From the NCBI GenBank assembly GCA_903828665.1, contig CAIKMZ010000024.1:1-42115 (forward strand): 42,115 nt of DNA, given 5' to 3'. The position numbers and the translations under genes are program-made. The DNA is from an uncultured beta proteobacterium (GTDB taxonomy: Bacteria; Pseudomonadota; Gammaproteobacteria; Burkholderiales; Burkholderiaceae_C). A model generated the notes under the pieces. It was given only the letters and a program-made list of their open reading frames with translations, was not told the DNA's origin and made no database searches. Shown piece by piece: positions 12,450 to 19,613 of this stretch. Positions within the stretch are counted from its first letter, which is position 1, and every line of letters starts with the position of its first letter.

Positions 12450-13451
12450 ATGACACCTCAATCCAAGCGGCTCCCTGCCTTTCAGGCTGAGCAGGCAATT
12501 CAACTGGCCCGGGAAACTCTGGACATCGAGGCCGCAGCGGTATTGGGTTTGAAGCAGCACCTTGGACATTCATTTGCCGATGCGGTGCAGATGATGCTGG
12601 GTGTGAGCGGTCGAGTGGTAGTGATGGGGATGGGAAAAAGCGGCCATATCGGGCGCAAGATCACTGCCACGCTGGCGTCAACCGGCACACCTGCCATGTT
12701 CGTCCATCCCGCCGAGGCCAGCCACGGCGACCTTGGCATGATCAAGTCCGATGACTTGGTGCTGGCCATTTCAAACAGTGGCGAGTCAGAGGAGTTGACG
12801 GCCATCTTGCCGGTGCTCAAGCGCATGGGGACGCCGCTGATTGCCATGACTGGCAAGGCCGAATCAACACTGGCACGGCACGCCGCAGTGTTTCTGGATT
12901 GTGCTGTCGAGAAAGAAGCTTGTCCGTTGAATCTGGCACCCACCGCCAGCACCACGGCGCAGCTTGCCCTCGGCGATGCGCTGGCGGTGGCCCTGCTCGA
13001 TGCGCGCGGTTTCAAGGCAGAGGATTTTGCGCGTTCCCATCCGGGTGGCGCGCTCGGCCGCAAGCTGCTCACGCATGTCAGCGATGTGATGCGTTCGGGC
13101 GATGCGGTGCCGAAGGTCGACCCGCAGGCCAGCTTCAGCGATCTGATGCGGGAGATGAGCGGCAAGGGCCTGGGAGCGGCGGCGATCGTGGATGACGAGG
13201 GACAGTTGCTGGGGATATTCACTGATGGCGATTTGCGTCGGCTGGTCGAGAAGGGTATTGACTTGCGCGGTGTCAGCGCGCAGCAGGTCATGCACCCCAG
13301 GCCAAGCACCATTACCAGCGATGCGCTGGCGGTGGAGGCGGCCGAGTTGATGGAACTGCGATGTATCACCAGTGTGCTGGTGCTCGACGCGGAGGGGCGG
13401 TTGTGTGGCGCCCTCAACAGCAACGATTTGATGCGGGCGAAAGTGATATGA
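12450..13451 (+). CDS. kdsD: D-arabinose-5-phosphate isomerase (KpsF/GutQ family)
   Basis: Converts ribulose-5-phosphate to arabinose-5-phosphate, the first step of Kdo synthesis for LPS. The 333-residue product has an N-terminal SIS sugar-isomerase domain (VVVMGMGKSGHIGRKITATL, then HGDLGMI and SNSGESEEL) and two C-terminal CBS repeats (about residues 210-330). The stop overlaps the kdsC start by 4 bp, tying two steps of the Kdo pathway together. Confidence 0.96.
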   Translation: MTPQSKRLPAFQAEQAIQLARETLDIEAAAVLGLKQHLGHSFADAVQMMLGVSGRVVVMGMGKSGHIGRKITATLASTGTPAMFVHPAEASHGDLGMIKSDDLVLAISNSGESEELTAILPVLKRMGTPLIAMTGKAESTLARHAAVFLDCAVEKEACPLNLAPTASTTAQLALGDALAVALLDARGFKAEDFARSHPGGALGRKLLTHVSDVMRSGDAVPKVDPQASFSDLMREMSGKGLGAAAIVDDEGQLLGIFTDGDLRRLVEKGIDLRGVSAQQVMHPRPSTITSDALAVEAAELMELRCITSVLVLDAEGRLCGALNSNDLMRAKVI

Positions 13452-14026
13452 GTACCATGCCTGCAACTTCATCTGCTGCACCGGTTCCGGCGCTCAATTT
13501 TGCGCCGGAACTGCTGCTCAAGGCGCAAGGTATTCAGGTGATTTTCTTCGATGTTGACGGCGTCTTGACCGATGGCAGTTTGTACTTTACCGAGACCGGA
13601 GAGAGCATCAAACGCTTTCATACGCTCGACGGCCACGGATTGAAACTGCTGCAACGGGCAGGCATCGTTCCGGCAGTCATCACCGGGCGTGATTCAAAGC
13701 CCTTGCGCGTGCGGCTCGCCGCCCTGGGTGTTGATCATGTGCACTATGGTACGGAGGATAAACGTCCTGCGGCTGAGCAAACGCTCAAGACATTGGGCTT
13801 GGCTTGGTCCCAGGCGGCGGTGATGGGGGATGACTGGCCGGATCTCGCACTGATGCGTCATTGCGCGCTGGTTTGCGCACCACCGAATGCCCATCCAGAA
13901 GTCCGAGCGATCGCACACCACGTGACCAGCGCTCGTGGTGGCGACGGTGCTGCCAGGGAGGTGTGCGATCTCCTGCTGATTGCAAGTGGCCGCTATGCCG
14001 GTTTGTTGGCGGAGACCACACAGTGA
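13448..14026 (+). CDS. kdsC: 3-deoxy-D-manno-octulosonate-8-phosphate phosphatase (KdsC)
   Basis: HAD-family phosphatase that releases Kdo from Kdo-8-phosphate. The 192-residue product has HAD motif I FFDVDGVLTDG (nucleophile and acid/base aspartates), motif II VITGRDS and motif IV GDDWPDLALM. The start ATG at 13448 overlaps the kdsD stop (ATGA); another in-frame ATG lies 9 bp on. Its own stop overlaps the lptC start by 4 bp (GTGA). Confidence 0.96.
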   Translation: MSTMPATSSAAPVPALNFAPELLLKAQGIQVIFFDVDGVLTDGSLYFTETGESIKRFHTLDGHGLKLLQRAGIVPAVITGRDSKPLRVRLAALGVDHVHYGTEDKRPAAEQTLKTLGLAWSQAAVMGDDWPDLALMRHCALVCAPPNAHPEVRAIAHHVTSARGGDGAAREVCDLLLIASGRYAGLLAETTQ

Positions 14027-14640
14027 TCAAGCTGTTGCGTGCCAGTTGGGCGTATTTGTCGCTTTACTTGCCGGTTGTGTTGATGGGTGTGCTGGCGCTT
14101 GGTACGTATTGGTTGGTTCGAAGCACTCCGCAGTTACTCGCAAGCGCGCCCGCCTCGCCGCTTCGGCATGAGGCGGATTACTTCATGCACAAGTTCTCGG
14201 TGAAATTGTTCGATGAAGTGGGACGCTTGAAAAGCGAGGTCGTGGGTACCGATGCGCGACACTACCCGGATAGCGATACGCTGGAAATTGATTCTGTGCG
14301 CATCCGTTCCATTGATGAAGCCAATCGTTTGACCACTGCGTCGGCAAGGCGGGCGGTGACCAATGGCGATGCCACGGAAGTTCAGTTGTTTGGCGACGCT
14401 CGGGTGGTGCGCGAACCGGGGGCAGACAAGGGTGGTCCGCCTGAGACGCGCAGCGAATTTCGCGGCGAGTTCCTGCATGCATTCTTGAATACCGGGCGCA
14501 TCACGTCACACCTACCAGTGGAATTGATCCGCGGGAAAGATCGAATTAGGGCCGATACGCTGGACTTCGATGATCATGAGCACGTGCTGCAACTCAAAGG
14601 TCGCGTCAGAGGAACCCTGAGCCCAGGGGTAACTCAATAG
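14023..14640 (+). CDS. lptC: LPS export ABC transporter periplasmic protein LptC
   Basis: Bitopic inner-membrane protein that passes LPS from LptB2FG to LptA. The 205-residue product has a short cytoplasmic start, one transmembrane segment (about residues 10-30, YLPVVLMGVLALGTYWLV) and a periplasmic beta-jellyroll-type region with the DSDTLEIDSVRIRS-type repeats. The GTG start overlaps the kdsC stop. In most proteobacteria lptA and lptB follow directly; here an SDR gene follows instead. Confidence 0.9.
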   Translation: MIKLLRASWAYLSLYLPVVLMGVLALGTYWLVRSTPQLLASAPASPLRHEADYFMHKFSVKLFDEVGRLKSEVVGTDARHYPDSDTLEIDSVRIRSIDEANRLTTASARRAVTNGDATEVQLFGDARVVREPGADKGGPPETRSEFRGEFLHAFLNTGRITSHLPVELIRGKDRIRADTLDFDDHEHVLQLKGRVRGTLSPGVTQ

Positions 14641-14644
14641 TCGG

Positions 14645-15433
14645 ATGAAAAGGGCGATGTCAAAACTTGCCTTCATCACTGGTGCATCAAGCGGGATCGG
14701 GCAGGCCTTGGCTTGGCGTTTTTATCAGGCGGGATATTCCCTTGCGCTGGTGGCGCGTCGCACGAACGAAGTCGAAGCCTGGATTTGGGAACGCCAGATT
14801 GATGTAGACCGGTGTCGGATATACAGGGCCGATGTCGCGGTCATCGACAGTATCGTAGCGGCAGGTCAAACCTGCCTGCAGCAGCAGGGTCTGCCGGATG
14901 TGGTGATTGCCTGTGCCGGCATCAGTGTCGGTGTGGACACGGCATATCGTGCCGACCTTGAAGTGATTGCCAAGACTTTTGCTACCAACAACACCGGCAC
15001 GGCAGCCAGCTTCCATCCGTTTCTGGATGCAATGGTGAAGCGCGGCTCGGGCGCTTTGGTCGGTATTGCCAGTGTCAACGGTATCAGGGGTCTGCCAGGT
15101 CATGGCGCAAACTGCCCGAGTAAGGCCGCGATGATCAGCTATTGCGAATGCCTCAGAGGGGAGCTGCGCGGCAGCGGTGTCAAAGTCGTGACGCTGTGCC
15201 CTGGCTATGTTGCAACGCCCCTGACGCGCAGGAACGCTTATTCCATGCCGTTTTTGATGGGCCCGGAGGATTTTGCCGAGCGCGCTTTCAGGGCGATAGA
15301 GGCCGGCCTCAGTTACCGAGTGATTCCATGGCAGATGGGGGTGGTTGCAAAGGTGTTGCGCCTGTTGCCAAATGGTCTGTTTGACAAGATATTCGCCGGT
15401 CGACCGCGCAAACCACGCAACCCCGAAGGCTGA
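14645..15433 (+). CDS. SDR-family oxidoreductase-like protein, catalytic Tyr replaced by Asn
   Basis: Short-chain dehydrogenase/reductase fold of 262 residues. The cofactor motif TGASSGIG is at residues 12-19, the CAG structural motif near 90, the active-site Ser at 143 (GIASVNG) and the Lys at 160. The YxxxK motif instead reads NCPSK: residue 156, which should be the catalytic Tyr, is Asn (codon aac at 15110-15112). The protein may be inactive as a dehydrogenase or have a changed role. The gene starts 4 bp after lptC and is probably co-transcribed; an alternative start is the ATG at 14657. The substrate is unknown. Confidence 0.88.
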   Translation: MKRAMSKLAFITGASSGIGQALAWRFYQAGYSLALVARRTNEVEAWIWERQIDVDRCRIYRADVAVIDSIVAAGQTCLQQQGLPDVVIACAGISVGVDTAYRADLEVIAKTFATNNTGTAASFHPFLDAMVKRGSGALVGIASVNGIRGLPGHGANCPSKAAMISYCECLRGELRGSGVKVVTLCPGYVATPLTRRNAYSMPFLMGPEDFAERAFRAIEAGLSYRVIPWQMGVVAKVLRLLPNGLFDKIFAGRPRKPRNPEG

Positions 15434-15474
15434 GTTGTCCTGATTACTTGCAAGTGGCGAGTTGTCGACACATG

Positions 15475-15498
15475 AAAAAAAGGGCCCCATGGGCCCTT
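15475..15498 (-). terminator. Intrinsic terminator of the RRM protein gene (possibly bidirectional)
   Basis: A perfect 8-bp GC-rich stem (AAGGGCCC with GGGCCCTT) and a 3-nt loop are followed by five T on the minus strand, 32 bp after the stop of the RNA-binding protein gene. On the plus strand the tail is TTCTTGTT, so it may also stop transcripts from the SDR gene. Confidence 0.85.
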
Positions 15499-15529
15499 CT
15501 TGTTGATTGGCCTGAGGCCAGTCAAGTGC

Positions 15530-15961
15530 TTAGTAGCTGCTACGGCCACCGCCGTAACCGCCGCCGCCGCCGCCGCCACTACGGCTGCCGCCAGCGCCAC
15601 CGCCGTAACCGCCGCCGCCGCCGCCAGCGCCGCCGCCGTAACCGCCGCCACCGCTACGGCCACCGCCAGCGCCGCCACCGAAACCGCCACCACCGGTACG
15701 GGGTGGGCGAGCTTCCATCGGACGGGCTTCGTTCACGACGAGACCACGACCACCGTATTGTTGACCGTTCATGCCGCTGATAGCTGCCTGAGCTTCAGCG
15801 TCGCTGCCCATTTCCACAAAGCCGAAGCCTTTGGAGCGGCCAGTATCACGTTCCATCATGACTTTGGCGCTGGTGACGGTGCCGTGTGCCGAAAATGCCT
15901 GCAGCAGGTCTTCGTCACGGAATGTATAGGGCAGGTTGCCCACGTATAGTTTGTTGCCCAC
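15530..15961 (-). CDS. Glycine-rich RNA-binding protein with one RRM domain
   Basis: Small RNA chaperone-type protein of 143 residues. One RRM occupies about residues 1-78, with RNP2 (KLYVGNLPY) and RNP1 (RSKGFGFVEM). A tail of roughly 50 residues is almost entirely Gly with scattered Tyr, Arg and Ser, ending SSY. Such proteins are often cold-inducible in bacteria; that role is inferred. The GTG at 15961 is chosen because GAGGAG lies at SD distance and the product then starts at the RRM (MGNKLYVG); a TTG at 15976 would place the SD inside the coding region. The Gly codons give a simple-sequence DNA stretch from about 15545 to 15700. Confidence 0.93.
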   Translation of the reverse strand: MGNKLYVGNLPYTFRDEDLLQAFSAHGTVTSAKVMMERDTGRSKGFGFVEMGSDAEAQAAISGMNGQQYGGRGLVVNEARPMEARPPRTGGGGFGGGAGGGRSGGGGYGGGAGGGGGGYGGGAGGSRSGGGGGGGYGGGRSSY

Positions 15962-16107
15962 GAAAGGACTCCTCAAAATGACTCAAAACGCGATGGAGTC
16001 CAAAACCGCAATTAACCCGCTATCAACAAACAATGAAGACTTAAAGCAGACGCGAAACTGACTAAACACCGCAAACTTGTACGACCGATTTTCGGCAATA
16101 CTGCTGC

Positions 16108-16136
16108 ATTATGCGTCAAGTTTAAATTTTCCACAA
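16108..16136 (-). promoter_or_regulatory. Candidate promoter of the RRM protein gene
   Basis: On the minus strand TTGTGG (16131-16136), a 17-bp spacer and CATAAT (16108-16113) resemble a sigma-70 promoter; TTGACG lies directly before the CATAAT. A start near 16101 would give a leader of about 140 nt, unusually long for a 143-codon gene and reminiscent of cold-shock leaders. The rest of the 15962-16209 gap shows no gene. Confidence 0.4.
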
Positions 16137-16209
16137 ATATTTCGACATTTGATGGCAAATGATGCTAGACGGCGATTTCAGACGGACGCATCAAACTGGT
16201 TCGGTTCAA

Positions 16210-17412
16210 TTACCAATTCGCCTCACGCTCTGGCGTCGCACTGATCATGTGGATTGACAGGTCTGCACCGTCAAATTCTTCTTCCTGGCTCAGGCGCAAG
16301 CCCATGGTCACTTTGAGCACACCGTAAACTACGACTCCGCCCAACAAGGCCCAGGCCACGCCAAGTGCGGTGCCTATGACTTGTCCGCTCACGCTTATGC
16401 CGCCCAATCCGCCCAGGGCTTTGCTGCCAAAAATGCCGGCGGCCAATCCGCCCCATGTCCCGCACAGCCCGTGAAGCGGCCATACGCCCAGGACGTCGTC
16501 GATCTTCCATTTGTTTTGCGTCAGCGTAAACATCACGACAAAGATGCTGCCCGCCACGGCGCCGACCACAAGTGCGCCCAATGGATGCATCAGGTCCGAG
16601 CCGGCGCAGACGGCAACCAAGCCGGCCAGTGGCCCATTGTGAACAAAACCTGGGTCATTCTTGCCCATGACCAGTGCGGCCAGAGTGCCACCGACCATGG
16701 CCATCAGCGAATTCACCGCAACCAGACCTGAAATTTTGTCCAGTGCTTGGGCGCTCATAACGTTGAAGCCAAACCAGCCGACAGTGAGTATCCAGGCGCC
16801 CAATGCCAGAAATGGAATGCTTGAAGGCGGGTGGGCTGAAATCGCGCCGTCCTTGCGGTAACGGTTGCTCCGGGCGCCTAACAGGATGACGGCCGGCAAG
16901 GCAATCCAGCCACCGAGGGCATGTACGACGACGCTGCCTGCAAAGTCATGGAACTCCGCGCCGGTCAGTTCTTTGATCCAGGCCTGAACGCCCAAATGCT
17001 GATTCCAGACGACGCCTTCGAAGAATGGGTAGATGATGCCAACTATTACTGCGGTGGCGATTAGTTGCGGCCAGAATTTCGCGCGTTCGGCAATGCCACC
17101 CGAAATGATGGCGGGAATGGCAGCCGCAAAAGTGAGCAAGAAGAAGAACCGGATCAACTCATATCCATTCTTCGCTGCCAGCTGTTCTGCCCCTGTAAAG
17201 AAGCTGGTGCCATAGGCAACGCTATAACCGACCAGAAAATAGACGACAGTCGAGACTGAGAAGTCCACCAGAATCTTGACTAGTGCATTGACTTGGTTCT
17301 TGCGGCGTACCGTGCCGAGTTCCAGAAAGGCAAAACCGGCATGCATGGCGAGCACCATGACCGCGCCCAAAAGAAGGAACAGGGCGTCTAGGCCCTGTTT
17401 TAGTGCTTCCAT
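16210..17412 (-). CDS. amtB: Ammonium channel protein AmtB
   Basis: Inner-membrane trimeric channel for ammonium/ammonia. The 400-residue product has about 11 hydrophobic segments, the conserved N-terminal part (GFAFLELGTVRRKNQVN), the first pore His in GSVVVHALGGW, and the second in WPLHGLCGTWGG. It ends in a cytosolic tail (EEEFDGADLSIHMISATPE) of the type that contacts PII proteins. The ATG at 17412 is chosen: AGAGGT precedes it at SD distance, and the product has no cleavable leader. The usual partner glnK is not adjacent. A sigma-54 promoter candidate lies about 105 bp upstream. Confidence 0.96.
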   Translation of the reverse strand: MEALKQGLDALFLLLGAVMVLAMHAGFAFLELGTVRRKNQVNALVKILVDFSVSTVVYFLVGYSVAYGTSFFTGAEQLAAKNGYELIRFFFLLTFAAAIPAIISGGIAERAKFWPQLIATAVIVGIIYPFFEGVVWNQHLGVQAWIKELTGAEFHDFAGSVVVHALGGWIALPAVILLGARSNRYRKDGAISAHPPSSIPFLALGAWILTVGWFGFNVMSAQALDKISGLVAVNSLMAMVGGTLAALVMGKNDPGFVHNGPLAGLVAVCAGSDLMHPLGALVVGAVAGSIFVVMFTLTQNKWKIDDVLGVWPLHGLCGTWGGLAAGIFGSKALGGLGGISVSGQVIGTALGVAWALLGGVVVYGVLKVTMGLRLSQEEEFDGADLSIHMISATPEREANW

Positions 17413-17441
17413 GAAGACCTCTTTGCTTAAAATGAGTGTGA

Positions 17442-17479
17442 TTGGTGCGTTTATCTTAGAAAATTCAGGCGCGCACCAA
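17442..17479 (-). repeat. Inverted repeat in the amtB leader
   Basis: TTGGTGCG (17442-17449) and CGCACCAA (17472-17479) form a perfect 8-bp dyad with a 22-nt spacer inside the predicted amtB 5' leader. A third TTGGTGC copy is at 17512. The GGTGC/GCACC cores look like NtrC half-sites, but the spacing is not that of a normal NtrC site; an RNA hairpin in the leader is equally possible. Confidence 0.4.
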
Positions 17480-17515
17480 CAGTAAGCAAAAAACGGGCCA
17501 ATTCGGGACAATTGG

Positions 17516-17531
17516 TGCCATGCTTGTGCCA
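17516..17531 (-). promoter_or_regulatory. Candidate sigma-54 (-24/-12) promoter for amtB
   Basis: The minus strand reads TGGCAC-N5-TGGCA, with GG and GC separated by exactly 10 bp. It differs from the -12 consensus TTGCA at one base. The predicted start is near 17505, giving a leader of about 93 nt. Sigma-54/NtrC control of amtB under nitrogen limitation is well established in proteobacteria. Confidence 0.6.
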
Positions 17532-17632
17532 AGTCGGATTTGACTCTGCACTCCTAACCAAGCCTGCGCTGGTTGGCTGCCTGATGGGTTTGTGTGGTGC
17601 CCCCCATGCTCGCCGGTTGTCGTCACGCTTTG

Positions 17633-17661
17633 TTGTTCTGCCAGTTTGGGGTTGATATACT
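17633..17661 (+). promoter_or_regulatory. Candidate metX promoter
   Basis: TTGTTC (17633-17638), a 17-bp spacer and TATACT (17656-17661) give a predicted start at about 17668, which is exactly the first base of the riboswitch P1 stem. A small dyad (GTTGA/TCAAC, 17651-17666) surrounds the -10 box. Confidence 0.6.
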
Positions 17662-17667
17662 TCAACC

Positions 17668-17714
17668 GCGCCGATTTGCCACAGCTTGCGGGCGCTTAAC
17701 AAGTTCAGCTAAAG
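17668..17714 (+). promoter_or_regulatory. SAM-II riboswitch aptamer
   Basis: The 47-nt segment matches the SAM-II H-type pseudoknot in order and spacing. P1 is formed by GCGCC (17668-17672) with GGCGC (17691-17695), followed by the invariant GATTTG loop start. P2 is AGCTTG (17683-17688) pairing with CAAGTT (17700-17705). The conserved 3' GCTAAAG is at 17708-17714. SAM-II switches sense S-adenosylmethionine and sit before methionine-synthesis genes; metX begins 77 bp downstream. This is a pattern-based call. Confidence 0.85.
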
Positions 17715-17723
17715 ACGCCACCT

Positions 17724-17765
17724 AACCCGGTCTTGCCTTTAGCGATGCCGGGTTTTTTGTTTTTT
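17724..17765 (+). terminator. Intrinsic terminator in the metX leader (riboswitch expression platform)
   Basis: AACCCGG (17724-17730) pairs with CCGGGTT (17748-17754), with further pairing inside the 17-nt loop. A T-rich run follows (six T, GT, five T). It stands between the riboswitch and metX, so it must be read through for expression. The loop segment CTTTAGC (17737-17743) is the exact complement of the aptamer's GCTAAAG, which would form a competing antiterminator. Confidence 0.8.
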
Positions 17766-17791
17766 GACCAAGCGCTCCCTCATTGATCAAG

Positions 17792-18940
17792 ATGTTCGTC
17801 ACGCCTCAGTCCATGCACTTTGCCGACAGTCTGCCACTGCAGAGTGGTGCCAGTTTGCGTGATTATTCATTGAGCTTCGAGACGTATGGCAGGCTCAACG
17901 CCGATCGTTCCAATGCGGTTCTGATCTGTCACGCGCTCAATGCTTCGCACCACGTGGCCGGCGTTTATGCCGGAGAGGACAAATCAGAGGGCTGGTGGGA
18001 CAACATGATTGGCCCGGGCAAGGCGCTCGATACGGAGCAGTTTTTTGTGATCGGGGTTAATAACCTGGGTTCCTGTTTCGGCTCAACCGGGCCGATGCAT
18101 GCCAACCCCGATACCGGACGGGTCTATGGTGCCGATTTTCCAGTCATGACCGTTGAGGATTGGGTCAACGCGCAGGCCCGGCTGCTCGATGTCCTGGGTA
18201 TACAGACGCTGGCCGCGGTGATGGGCGGTTCACTTGGCGGCATGCAGGCCTTGTCCTGGACATTGCAATACCCGAGCCGCGTACGTCACGCCGTGGTGGT
18301 GGCCAGTGCGCCCAATCTCACCGCCGAGAACATTGCCTTTAATGAAGTGGCGCGCCGCGCCATCGTGACCGATCCCGATTTCCATGGCGGTCATTTTTAC
18401 CAGTACGGCGTGGTGCCCAAGCGCGGCCTGCGCATCGCGCGCATGATCGGGCACATCACGTATCTCAGTGACGATGTGATGAATGAGAAATTCGGGCGCC
18501 AGCTGCGCGAAGGCATAGACCTGCGCTATTCCACGCAAGACGTGGAGTTTCAGATTGAGAGCTACTTGCGCCACCAAGGCGACAAGTTTGCCGAGTACTT
18601 CGACGCCAACACCTATCTGCTGATTACTCGGGCGCTCGACTACTTCGACCCGGCGCGCAGCTACGGGGGTGATTTGAGCCAGGCGCTGGCGCGTGCAAGT
18701 TGCAAGTTCTTGCTGGTGAGCTTCAGCACGGACTGGCGTTTTGCACCGAAGCGCAGTCGCGAAATCGTCAAGGCCCTGCTCGACAACCGGCGCGACGTCA
18801 GCTACGCCGAGATCGATGCACCGCACGGTCATGATGCTTTTCTGCTCGACGATCCGCGCTACCTGGGTGTGGTACGCGCCTACTTTGACACTGTCGCCGG
18901 AGAAGTGGCCTCGGCAAGCGTGGGGGCACAACACCGATGA
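17792..18940 (+). CDS. metX: Homoserine O-acyltransferase MetX
   Basis: Acylates homoserine (acetyl- or succinyl-CoA) at the entry to methionine synthesis. The 382-residue alpha/beta-hydrolase-fold product has the N-terminal pattern [19 protein letters not shown], the nucleophile elbow [12 protein letters not shown], and the C-terminal catalytic His in [10 protein letters not shown]. Acetyl versus succinyl specificity cannot be settled from these motifs. The ATG at 17792 is preferred to the in-frame TTG at 17783; neither has a strong SD. It is followed by metW with a 4-bp overlap and preceded by a SAM-II riboswitch and terminator. Confidence 0.95.
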   Translation: MFVTPQSMHFADSLPLQSGASLRDYSLSFETYGRLNADRSNAVLICHALNASHHVAGVYAGEDKSEGWWDNMIGPGKALDTEQFFVIGVNNLGSCFGSTGPMHANPDTGRVYGADFPVMTVEDWVNAQARLLDVLGIQTLAAVMGGSLGGMQALSWTLQYPSRVRHAVVVASAPNLTAENIAFNEVARRAIVTDPDFHGGHFYQYGVVPKRGLRIARMIGHITYLSDDVMNEKFGRQLREGIDLRYSTQDVEFQIESYLRHQGDKFAEYFDANTYLLITRALDYFDPARSYGGDLSQALARASCKFLLVSFSTDWRFAPKRSREIVKALLDNRRDVSYAEIDAPHGHDAFLLDDPRYLGVVRAYFDTVAGEVASASVGAQHR

Positions 18941-19518
18941 GCGATATCGCCACCATGAAGATCATGGCCGGACTGGTGCCGGTAGGCTCGCGGGTTCTCG
19001 ACCTCGGTTGCGGCGATGGCGCCATGCTGGCCTATCTGCAGCAGGTTCGCGGTTGCAGCGGCTATGGCATCGAGATTGCCGACGCCAACGTGCTGGCCTG
19101 CGTCAAGCGCGGCGTCAATGTGATCCAGCTCAATCTGGATGAAGGCCTGTCGCTGTTTGATGACGCCTCGTTCGATGTCGTGCTGCAAATTGATACGTTG
19201 CAACACCTGCGCAACGCCGAGGTGATGCTGCGTGAAACGGCGCGGGTCGGTCGCATCGGCATCGTTGCCTTCCCGAATTTTGCGCACTGGCCGAATCGTT
19301 TGAGCGTGCTGCGCGGGCGCATGCCGGTGACGCGCCGCCTGCCCTACCAGTGGTACGACACGCCCAATATTCGCGTCGGCACTCACGCTGATCTGGCCGT
19401 GCTGGCGCGGCGCAGCGGTCTGACAGTTCTCGACAGCTTTGGTATTCAGGACGGTGTGACCGTGCGTTTTGCTCCGAACCTTCGGGCCGGTACCTCGGTT
19501 TACACCCTGTCGCGCTGA
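18937..19518 (+). CDS. metW: Methionine biosynthesis protein MetW
   Basis: SAM-dependent methyltransferase-fold protein that accompanies MetX in many proteobacteria and is needed for methionine synthesis. The 193-residue product has the motif I glycine-rich loop [15 protein letters not shown] and the family segment [21 protein letters not shown] with [10 protein letters not shown]. Its start overlaps the metX stop (ATGA), so the pair is translationally coupled and shares the riboswitch-controlled leader. Confidence 0.96.
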   Translation: MSDIATMKIMAGLVPVGSRVLDLGCGDGAMLAYLQQVRGCSGYGIEIADANVLACVKRGVNVIQLNLDEGLSLFDDASFDVVLQIDTLQHLRNAEVMLRETARVGRIGIVAFPNFAHWPNRLSVLRGRMPVTRRLPYQWYDTPNIRVGTHADLAVLARRSGLTVLDSFGIQDGVTVRFAPNLRAGTSVYTLSR

Positions 19519-19613
19519 GCTTTCAAGCCTGCTGTTGGCTGGGGTTTGCCCCGGTCATGAATCGAGGGAATTGCAGTACGCTGCGTCATTGATTGACTGA
19601 ACGAGACCAAGCC

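Noticed and set aside
10648..12453. 601-codon plus-strand open frame opposite the CPA2 antiporter gene
   Set aside because: Gln/His-rich translation typical of an antisense shadow; the antiporter is well supported.
15545..15700. Repetitive ccgccgccg-type stretch that could look like a microsatellite or repeat array
   Set aside because: It is the Gly codon run of the RRM protein's tail; there are no CRISPR-like spacers.
17651..17666. GTTGA/TCAAC dyad around the metX -10 box as a repressor site
   Set aside because: Five-base arms are too short to separate from chance; kept only as a remark.
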